From assembly GCA_023396115.1 (NCBI GenBank), contig JAEWXC010000099.1, forward strand, positions 1-19,166: a stretch of 19,166 nucleotides of DNA. Reading direction: 5' to 3'. The position numbers and the translations under genes are program-made. The notes below the pieces were generated by a model. It searched no databases. It had not been told where the DNA came from and saw only the letters and a list, made by a program, of their open reading frames with translations. Origin of the DNA: Actinomycetes bacterium (lineage in GTDB: Bacteria; Actinomycetota; Actinomycetes; Propionibacteriales; Nocardioidaceae). Numbering within the stretch: the stretch's first letter is position 1; the number at the start of each line of letters is the position of its first letter. Below, piece by piece: positions 7,336-13,265 of the stretch.

Positions 7336-7365
7336 AGGCCCCTGCACCGTGCGGTGCAGGGGCCT
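7336..7365. terminator. Bidirectional terminator hairpin between korB and the convergent small gene
   Basis: A perfect 13-bp stem (AGGCCCCTGCACC paired with GGTGCAGGGGCCT) closed by a 4-base GTGC loop. It begins 19 bp after the korB stop and ends 22 bp from the stop of the minus-strand gene. Its symmetry means it can act on both transcripts. On the plus strand it is followed by a short T-containing stretch (CGTCGTT). Confidence 0.85.
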
Positions 7366-7386
7366 CGTCGTTGCTGGGAGCGGTGC

Positions 7387-7776
7387 TCAGCTCCAGCTGA
7401 TGATCTGCTTGGGGCTGAACGAGCGCAGGTACTTCGCGTCGGCCTTCGTCTTCACCCGGAAGACGGTCTTCTTGCCGCTGCGGGGCACGCGGTGCTTGAG
7501 GACGAACTTGCCGGTCTTCGTCGTCTTGTCGGCGTCGACCTTCTTCCACTTGTTCTTGCCGACCTTCTTCTGCAGGATCGCCTTGCCCTTCTTGAGCTTG
7601 TAGGCCTTCCCGGTGAACTTGGCGATCTCGGTGCCCGGGACCTGGGCGAACTTGACGGTGATCACCCGCTCGACCTTGGTCGTGGTCGTCTCCGTGGCGC
7701 CGGCCGGAGCGGCCGGGCTGAGGGTGAGCGCGAGCACGCCGGCGACGGCGGCGGTCAGGGCGCGGTTGATGCGCAT
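7387..7776 (-). CDS. Small basic secreted protein of unknown function
   Basis: A 129-residue protein with a clear signal peptide: MRINR, then a hydrophobic core of about residues 6-19, then a likely cleavage site in PAGA-TE after Ala27. The mature part (about 102 aa) is extremely lysine-rich, with segments such as KKGKAILQKKVGKNKWKKV and SGKKTVFRVKTKAD that suggest alternating beta strands. The pattern of a strand, V-x-x-x-K-W-K-K-V, then a G-K-F-V-L strand and K-x-x-F-R-V resembles the Ig-like beta-sandwich repeats of secreted actinobacterial proteins. I recognise no catalytic motif and mature cysteines are absent. ATG 7776 is chosen over ATG 7803 because GGAGG lies 4 bases upstream, the signal peptide starts there, and the predicted start of transcription (about 7809) leaves almost no leader before 7803. 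Exported location is well supported; function is unknown. Confidence 0.8.
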   Translation of the reverse strand: MRINRALTAAVAGVLALTLSPAAPAGATETTTTKVERVITVKFAQVPGTEIAKFTGKAYKLKKGKAILQKKVGKNKWKKVDADKTTKTGKFVLKHRVPRSGKKTVFRVKTKADAKYLRSFSPKQIISWS

Positions 7777-7816
7777 GGGGCCTCCCGAAAGTCTCATCTG
7801 CATGGTTCCGCGCCCG

Positions 7817-7846
7817 ATTGTGCTCGGACGAGGCGGGGGTGTCCAA
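7817..7846 (-). promoter_or_regulatory. Predicted promoter of the small secreted protein
   Basis: On the minus strand TTGGAC (plus 7841-7846) lies 18 bp upstream of CACAAT (plus 7817-7822). This is a reasonable -35/-10 pair, placing transcription start near 7809 and giving a leader of about 33 bases to the ATG at 7776. Confidence 0.5.
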
Positions 7847-7910
7847 CCGGGCGGGCGTGGGACAGCACCCGGATCAGGGCACCGGTGCCCCGTCAGGGGG
7901 TGCTGCTCCC

Positions 7911-7916
7911 TATGCT
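7911..7916 (+). promoter_or_regulatory. -10 element of a probable leaderless rarD transcript
   Basis: TATGCT fits the actinobacterial TANNNT -10 pattern and ends six bases before the GTG at 7923. Transcription would therefore begin at or next to the start codon. No Shine-Dalgarno sequence precedes the GTG, which agrees with leaderless expression. No clear -35 box is visible. Confidence 0.5.
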
Positions 7917-7922
7917 GCGGAC

Positions 7923-8828
7923 GTGGAGAACCGTCGCGGTCTGGCCCTGGGGACCGCCGCCTACCTGCTGTGGGGACTCTTCCCCCTGTACTGGCCCCTG
8001 CTCGAGCCGGCCGGGGCCACCGAGGTGCTCGCCCACCGGGTGCTCTGGTCCGCGGTCACGATGGTGTTCATCATCGTCCTGGCCCGGCGCCGCCGCGCCC
8101 TGGCCGCCCTGCTCGCGGACCGGCGCAAGGTGGGGCTGCTGACCATCGGCGCGGTGGTGATCGCTGTCAACTGGGGCACCTACATCTGGGCGGTGAACCA
8201 CGACCGGGTGGTGGAGGCGTCGCTGGGCTACTTCATCAACCCGCTGGTGACCGTGCTGATGGGTGTCCTGGTCCTCGGCGAGCGGCTGCGCCGGTTGCAG
8301 TGGGCCGCGGTGGGGGTCGCCCTGGCGGCGGTGCTGGTGTTGAGCGTCGACTACGGGCACCCGCCGTACGTCGCGCTCGTGCTGGCCTGCTCGTTCGGCA
8401 CCTACGGGCTGGCCAAGAAGAAGGCCGACACCGGTGCCCTGGAGTCGCTGGCCTACGAGACGTGGATCTCCGTCCCGGTCGCCATCGCGTGGCTGGTCTG
8501 GCTCGGCACCCGGGGCGAGAGCACCTTCGCCACCGGCGAGTGGTGGCACACCGCCCTGTTCCTGACCACCGGCGTGGTCACCGTGGTGCCGCTGATGCTG
8601 TTCAGCGCCGCGGCCACCCGGGTGCCGATGGTCTCCCTGGGGCTCCTGCAGTACATCGCCCCGGTGGTCCAGTTCATCCTCGGGCTGGTCGTCTTCGGTG
8701 AGGACATGTCGGCGGGACGCTGGGCCGGGTTCGCCCTGGTGTGGCTCGCCCTGGCTGTCTTCACCGTCGAGGCCCTGCGTCACCGGCGGCGGCAGCTCAA
8801 GCTCGCCGCCGAGGCCTCCGCGCTCTGA
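7923..8828 (+). CDS. rarD: EamA-family permease, RarD type
   Basis: A 301-aa integral membrane protein of the drug/metabolite transporter superfamily. About ten hydrophobic segments form two EamA repeats. The opening GLALGTAAYLLWGLFPLYWPLL, the HRVLWSAV stretch, NWGTYIWAVNHDRVVEASLGYFINPL and the late SLGLLQYIAPVVQFILG are hallmarks of RarD, once named for chloramphenicol sensitivity. The transported substrate is not established for most members. The GTG at 7923 begins directly at the conserved N-terminus, six bases after a -10 element. The longer frame from 7818 has an unrelated hydrophilic lead and no RBS. The gene stands alone on the plus strand, divergent from the secreted-protein gene and convergent with the polyprenyl synthase gene. 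A basic C-terminal tail (RHRRRQLK) fits the positive-inside rule. Confidence 0.9.
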   Translation: MENRRGLALGTAAYLLWGLFPLYWPLLEPAGATEVLAHRVLWSAVTMVFIIVLARRRRALAALLADRRKVGLLTIGAVVIAVNWGTYIWAVNHDRVVEASLGYFINPLVTVLMGVLVLGERLRRLQWAAVGVALAAVLVLSVDYGHPPYVALVLACSFGTYGLAKKKADTGALESLAYETWISVPVAIAWLVWLGTRGESTFATGEWWHTALFLTTGVVTVVPLMLFSAAATRVPMVSLGLLQYIAPVVQFILGLVVFGEDMSAGRWAGFALVWLALAVFTVEALRHRRRQLKLAAEASAL

Positions 8829-8846
8829 GGTCGGACGTCCCGGGGA

Positions 8847-8869
8847 GCCGCCTGTCGTGCACAGGTGGC
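8847..8869 (+). terminator. Hairpin downstream of rarD (candidate terminator)
   Basis: GCCGCCTGT (8847-8855) pairs with ACAGGTGGC (8861-8869), with one G-U wobble and a 5-base loop, starting 19 bp after the rarD stop. There is no T-tract. A competing longer pairing joins GGAGCCGCC (from 8844) with GGTGGCTCC (8892-8900). Termination is inferred. Confidence 0.4.
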
Positions 8870-8900
8870 GCAGGGGCGTCGTCCGTCCCCCGGTGGCTCC

Positions 8901-9074
8901 GCGCAAGTGCCCGGTCGGCGCCGCACAAGTGCCCGGTCGGGGTCGCACAAGTGCCCGGTCGGCGCACAAGTGCCCGGTCGGCGCCGCACAAGTGCCCGGT
9001 GAGCGTCGCGGAAGGGGGGAGGTCGGCGTCGCGGATGCGACCGGTCGGCGTCGCGGATGTGCCCGGTCGGCGCT
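8901..9074. repeat. Tandem array of about eight 22-bp units
   Basis: Eight head-to-tail units start at 8901, 8923, 8945, 8964, 8986, 9008, 9031 and 9053. The consensus is GCACAAGTGCCCGGTCGG followed by CGYC. Six units are 22 bp, the third is 19 bp and the sixth is 23 bp. The first five share CAAGTGCCCGGT almost exactly; the last three drift towards GCGGATG at their start. Each unit contains the dyad GCAC-AA-GTGC, and several junctions form GGCGCC. Because 22 is not a multiple of three, the array is unlikely to encode a protein repeat. It fills the space between convergent rarD and the polyprenyl synthase gene, ending 8 bp before the latter's stop. No unique spacers are present, so it is not CRISPR. 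Confidence 0.9.
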
Positions 9075-9081
9075 GCGGGGC

Positions 9082-10083
9082 TCAGGCGCCGCGGGTGGCG
9101 ACGATGTCGGCGAAGGACTCCAGGGCCGTGCGGACCGGGCCCTCGGGCAGCACCTTGAGCAGGGCCTTGGCCTCCTCGGCCTGCCCCAGCACGTAGCGGC
9201 GGGCCCGGTCCATCGCGGGGTGGGCGCGCAGCAGGGTCAGTGCCTCGGCGTGCAGGGCGTCGTCGGTGAGGTCGGCGTCCAGCAGCTCCAGCAGGCGGGC
9301 GTCGGCCGGGTCGGTCGACTCCTTGGCCATCAGCACCGGCAGCGTCGGGACGCCCTCACGCAGGTCCGTGCCGGGGGTCTTGCCGGACTCCTCGGACTCG
9401 GAGGCGACGTCGAGGATGTCGTCGGAGAGCTGGAAGGCCGAGCCGATGACCTCGCCGTAGGCGGTCAGGGCGTCGACGACCTCGCTCGGCGCACCGCCGA
9501 ACCGGGCGCCGTAGTGGGCAGAGGTGGCCAGCAGCGAACCGGTCTTGCCGGAGACGACCTCCAGGTAGTGGGCCAGCGGGTCCTCGCCCTCGCCCGGGGG
9601 CACGGTCTCGAGGATCTGGCCCTCGACCAGCCGGGTGAACGTCTCGGCCTGGATCCGCACCGCCTCCGGACCGAGCGAGGCGGTCAGCTCCGAGGAACGG
9701 GCGAAGAGCAGGTCACCGGTGAGGATCGCGACCAGGTTGTCCCAGCGCGCGTTGGCCGAGTCGGCGCCGCGGCGCAGCTCGGCCTCGTCCATCACGTCGT
9801 CGTGGTACAGCGAGCCGACGTGGGTCAGCTCGACGACGCAGGCGGCGTCGATGACCTCACGGGCGTCCGCGCTGTCACCGGCCTCGGCGGCCAGCAGCAC
9901 CAGCAGCGGCCGGAACCGCTTGCCCCCGGCCTCCAGGAGGTGGGTGGCGGCCTCGGTCACGTAGGCGGTACGGCTCTGCACGTGACGCAGCAGCTCGGAC
10001 TCGACGACCTCGAGGCGCGCGTTCAGCCGCGCAGCCAGCTCAGGGTCGACGACGGGCAGCGCCAGCGCGGAATCAGTGCTCAC
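9082..10083 (-). CDS. Long-chain polyprenyl diphosphate synthase (probable menaquinone side-chain synthase)
   Basis: A trans-type polyprenyl diphosphate synthase, 333 aa, which condenses isopentenyl diphosphate onto allylic primers. Motifs in order: GGKRFRP (53-59), first Asp-rich motif DDVMDE (95-100), GDLLFARS (123-130), and second Asp-rich motif DDILD (221-225). Small residues before the first motif and the overall type fit long products (C35-C50, HepPP/octaprenyl-like), probably the tail of menaquinone. Chain length cannot be read reliably. The GTG at 10083 overlaps the nuoN stop as GTGA and has GGAG at usable spacing. The ATG at 10092 sits directly against that RBS and is less likely. 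Being coupled to nuoN, it is the last gene of the NDH-1 operon, an arrangement known in actinobacteria (grcC1/ispB-like genes). Confidence 0.93.
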   Translation of the reverse strand: MSTDSALALPVVDPELAARLNARLEVVESELLRHVQSRTAYVTEAATHLLEAGGKRFRPLLVLLAAEAGDSADAREVIDAACVVELTHVGSLYHDDVMDEAELRRGADSANARWDNLVAILTGDLLFARSSELTASLGPEAVRIQAETFTRLVEGQILETVPPGEGEDPLAHYLEVVSGKTGSLLATSAHYGARFGGAPSEVVDALTAYGEVIGSAFQLSDDILDVASESEESGKTPGTDLREGVPTLPVLMAKESTDPADARLLELLDADLTDDALHAEALTLLRAHPAMDRARRYVLGQAEEAKALLKVLPEGPVRTALESFADIVATRGA

Positions 10084-11672
10084 CTGATCCATTCTCCCGC
10101 ATGGGCCGCCAGATCGAGCACCGGGCCGGGCAGAACACCCAGGACGACGGTGGTGACGCCCGCCACGGTGATCACGACGGTGGTCAGCACCGAGGGCAAG
10201 GCCACCGACGGGGCCGGTCCGTCACCGGACCGGGAGAACATCACCACGATGACCCGCAGGTACAGCCAGATCGCGATCACCGAGCTGACGATCGCGACCC
10301 CGACCACCAGCCAGGCACCCGACGAGGCCGCCGCTGAGAAGACCGCCCACTTGCCGATGAACCCCGCGGTCAGCGGGATGCCGGCCATCGAGAGCAGCAA
10401 CAGCGCCATCACCGAGGCGACGACCGGCGACTCGGTGCCCAGACCGCGCCACCGCTCCAACTGGCTGGTCTCCCCGCCGCCGTCACGGACCAGGCCGACC
10501 AGGGCGAACGCACCGAGCATCGTGAAGCCGTAGCTGACCAGGTAGAACAGCACCGCCTGGGTGGAGGAGATCTGGCCCTCGCCGAGCTCGCCGGCGCCCT
10601 GCAGCCCCAGCACGCCGACCAGGATGAACCCGGTGTGCGCCACCGAGGAGTAGGCCAGCAGCCGCTTGACGTCGGACTGGGTGATCGCCAGCACCGTGCC
10701 GAAGACCATGGTCAGCACCGCGATGACCATCATCATCGGCTGCCAGGACCAGCGGTCCTCGCCCAGCGCGACGTAGAACAGGCGCATCATCGCGCCGAAC
10801 GCGGCGATCTTGGTGCCGGCCGCCATGAACGCGGTGACCGGGGTCGGAGCGCCCTGGTAGACGTCGGGCGTCCAGGAGTGGAACGGCACCGCACCGACCT
10901 TGAACAGCAGCCCGACGGCGAGCAGACCGGTGCCGATGGCCAGCATCGTGGAGTTGCCGACGTCGTTGGCCACGGCGTTGTGGATCGAGGCGAAGTCCAT
11001 CGCCCCGGCGTAGCCGTAGAGCAGGGCCGCGCCGTACAGGAAGAACCCCGACGAGAACGCGCCGAGCAGGAAGTACTTGAGCGCCGCCTCCTGGCTGAGC
11101 AGCCGCCGGCGCCGGGCCAGCCCGCTGAGCAGGTACAGCGGCAGGGAGAGCACCTCGAGCGCCACGAACAGGGTGATCAGGTCCCCGGCGACGACGAACA
11201 TCAGCATCCCGAAGACGCTGAAGACCATCAGCGGGTAGACCTCGGTGTGCTCCAGACCCTTGCTGGCAGCCTGGCGTTCCGCGTCGGTGCCGGGCAGCGC
11301 GGCGGCCTGGCCGGCGAAGGCACTCACCCCGCCGTCGAGGCGCCGCTCGGCGAAGAGCATCGCGCCGAGCACCGAGACGACCAGGATCGTGCCCCACAGG
11401 AACACTCCGGGGCCGTCGACGACGATCGTGCCCATGCCGCCGACGATGCCGCGGGCGGCGCCGTCGCCGTGCTCGCCCAGCCCGGTCCCGACCAGCACGG
11501 TCAGCACCAGGGCGCCGAGCAGTCCGACCACGGCCAGCACCGGCTGCACCACCCGGCGCAGCTCACGGCCCAGGAACGCCTCCACCAGGACGCCCAGGCA
11601 GGCGACCGCGAAGACGACCAGCAGCGGGGAGAGCTCGAAGTACTCCAGGGTGGGCTTCAGGAAGTCGTTCAC
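10080..11672 (-). CDS. nuoN: NADH-quinone oxidoreductase subunit N
   Basis: An antiporter-like proton-pumping subunit of the complex I membrane arm, 530 aa, with about 14 membrane segments. Visible family features are the conserved Glu at about 173 in LFVALEVLSLPLYLL, KYFLLGAFSSGFFLYG, the proton-channel Lys in LLFKVGAVPFHSWTPDVYQGAPTPV, and SDVKRLLAYSSVAHTGFIL. Residues about 112-140 form a hydrophilic insert (SAFAGQAAALPGTDAERQAAS), a modest lineage-specific loop. The GTG at 11672 overlaps the nuoM stop (GTGA), and the gene ends overlapping the polyprenyl synthase start, so translation is coupled on both sides. Confidence 0.96.
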   Translation of the reverse strand: MNDFLKPTLEYFELSPLLVVFAVACLGVLVEAFLGRELRRVVQPVLAVVGLLGALVLTVLVGTGLGEHGDGAARGIVGGMGTIVVDGPGVFLWGTILVVSVLGAMLFAERRLDGGVSAFAGQAAALPGTDAERQAASKGLEHTEVYPLMVFSVFGMLMFVVAGDLITLFVALEVLSLPLYLLSGLARRRRLLSQEAALKYFLLGAFSSGFFLYGAALLYGYAGAMDFASIHNAVANDVGNSTMLAIGTGLLAVGLLFKVGAVPFHSWTPDVYQGAPTPVTAFMAAGTKIAAFGAMMRLFYVALGEDRWSWQPMMMVIAVLTMVFGTVLAITQSDVKRLLAYSSVAHTGFILVGVLGLQGAGELGEGQISSTQAVLFYLVSYGFTMLGAFALVGLVRDGGGETSQLERWRGLGTESPVVASVMALLLLSMAGIPLTAGFIGKWAVFSAAASSGAWLVVGVAIVSSVIAIWLYLRVIVVMFSRSGDGPAPSVALPSVLTTVVITVAGVTTVVLGVLPGPVLDLAAHAGEWIR

Positions 11673-13207
11673 GGGTGGGCTCCTTCGGCCGGCTCCTGCT
11701 CGGTGGTCACCTCGGGAGCGTGGTCACCCACCCCGGCGTGCTGCAGGGTGGCGTCGACGGTCGGGTTGATCGCGTCCAGCAACGGCGCCGGGTAGAAGCC
11801 GAAGAGGACCAGGGCCAGCACCAGCGGCGCCAGGATGCCCACCTCACGACCCGACAGGTCCCGGACCGGCTCGGCAGGGGCCGTGGTCTGCGGCGGTGGC
11901 CCGGTGAACGCCCGCTGGTAGGCCCACAGGGCGTAGATGGCGGCCAGCACGATGGCGGTGACCGCGATCGCCCCCACCCACCAGGCGTAGCCGAACGCGG
12001 CCACGATCACCATCAGCTCGCTGACGAACGGCGAGAGCCCCGGCAGACCGCACGCGGCCAGACCGGCCAGCAGGAAGAGCCCGGCCAGCACCGGCACGGA
12101 CTTCTCCATGCCGCGCATCTGGCTGATCGAGGCGGTCCCGGTGCGCCGGATCAGGTGCCCGGCGACCAGGAACAGCAGCGCCGTGCCGACCCCGTGGTTG
12201 ACCATGTAGAGCACCGCGCCCGCGCCGCCGGTCGAGGACAGCGTGAAGATGCCGAGCACGATCAGCCCGAAGTGGCTCAGCGAGGTCAGGCCGACCAGTC
12301 GGAGCAGGTCGTCGGAACCGATCGCGATGAACGCGCCGTAGACGATCGAGACCAGGGCCAGGGCGATGACCACCGGGGTGGCCCAGTCGCTGGCACCGGG
12401 GAAGAGACCCAGGCAGAACCGCAGCATCCCGAAGGTGCCGATCTTGTCGAGCACGCAGACCAGGAGCACCGAGGTGGCCGGGGTGGCCTGCTCGGTGGTG
12501 TCGGCCAGCCAGGTGTGCACCGGGAACAGCGGCGCCTTGACCAGGAAGGCGACCATGAAGCCGACGAACAGCCAGCGTTCGGTGGTCGGGTCCAGCTCCA
12601 GCTGGGCCAGGTCGGTGAGCAGGTAGGAGGGGCTGCCCGCCTGCGCGGAGACCACGTACAGGCCCACCACGCTGAGCAGCATCACCAGGCCGCCGGCCAG
12701 CTGGTAGAGCAGGAACTTGGTGGCCGCGCGGCCGCGCTTCTCGCCACCGAACCCGGCCACCAGGAAGTACGCCGGGATCAGCGTGGCCTCGAAGACCACG
12801 TAGAAGAGGAACACGTCGGTGGCGGTGAAGACGGCCACCGAGGCGGCCTGCAGGGCCAGGGTCCAGGCGAAGAACGCCTTCGGGTTGCCCTCCTCGGACT
12901 CGGTCCAGCTGGCCAGCAGCACGATCGGCACGAGCACCGCGGTGAGCAGCACCATGACCAGGCCCATGCCGTCCAGGCCCAGGGCGTAGTGGACGCCGAA
13001 CAGGTCGATCCAGCGGTGCGTCTCGGTGAACTGCCAGCCGCCGTCCGTCTCGAACTGGGCGGCGACCGCGACGGCACCGACCAGACCGAGCAGGGCGAAG
13101 CCGAGACCGACCTGCTTGGCCAGGGCCTTGGAGGGCACCAGCGCGGTCACGACGGCGCCGACGAGCGGCACCAGGACCAGGCAGGTGAGCCAGGGGAAGT
13201 CGGTCAT
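11669..13207 (-). CDS. nuoM: NADH-quinone oxidoreductase subunit M
   Basis: A second antiporter-like proton-pumping subunit of complex I, 512 aa, about 14 membrane segments. The conserved Glu140 lies in LFYVVFEATLIPAYFL and the channel Lys224 in FLVKAPLFPVHTWLADTTEQATPATSVLL. SDDLLRLVGLTSLSHFGLIVLG and the PGLSPFVSELM segment are also typical. The C-terminal tail (about 35 residues after FGFYPAPLLDAINPTV) is acidic and hydrophilic. The ATG at 13207 has GAGGT about 9 bases upstream. It is separated from nuoL by 58 bp, the only real gap in this part of the operon. It overlaps nuoN by 4 bp. Confidence 0.96.
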   Translation of the reverse strand: MTDFPWLTCLVLVPLVGAVVTALVPSKALAKQVGLGFALLGLVGAVAVAAQFETDGGWQFTETHRWIDLFGVHYALGLDGMGLVMVLLTAVLVPIVLLASWTESEEGNPKAFFAWTLALQAASVAVFTATDVFLFYVVFEATLIPAYFLVAGFGGEKRGRAATKFLLYQLAGGLVMLLSVVGLYVVSAQAGSPSYLLTDLAQLELDPTTERWLFVGFMVAFLVKAPLFPVHTWLADTTEQATPATSVLLVCVLDKIGTFGMLRFCLGLFPGASDWATPVVIALALVSIVYGAFIAIGSDDLLRLVGLTSLSHFGLIVLGIFTLSSTGGAGAVLYMVNHGVGTALLFLVAGHLIRRTGTASISQMRGMEKSVPVLAGLFLLAGLAACGLPGLSPFVSELMVIVAAFGYAWWVGAIAVTAIVLAAIYALWAYQRAFTGPPPQTTAPAEPVRDLSGREVGILAPLVLALVLFGFYPAPLLDAINPTVDATLQHAGVGDHAPEVTTEQEPAEGAHP

Positions 13208-13226
13208 GCCGTGACCTCGCTGAGTC

Positions 13227-13250
13227 GGGGGCGGGCGGGGACGGAGGGGG
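13227..13250 (+). other. G-quadruplex motif in the nuoL-nuoM gap
   Basis: On the plus (template) strand, G-tracts of 5, 3, 4 and 5 are separated by loops C, C and ACGGA. This satisfies the G3+N1-7 quadruplex rule. The nuo mRNA carries the complementary C-rich, G-poor sequence, which would be largely unstructured. Formation and any effect on transcription are inferred. Confidence 0.55.
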
Positions 13251-13265
13251 TGCGTCGACGGTGCG

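Noticed and set aside
8901..9074. CRISPR array
   Set aside because: The repeat units are directly adjacent with no unique spacers, units are only 22 bp and drift in sequence, and there are no cas genes nearby.
8698..9074. Protein-coding use of the tandem repeat (plus-strand frames with repeated CPVGAAQVPG-like peptides)
   Set aside because: The 22-bp period shifts frame each unit, the frames extend as shadows of rarD or the synthase gene, and no RBS is present.
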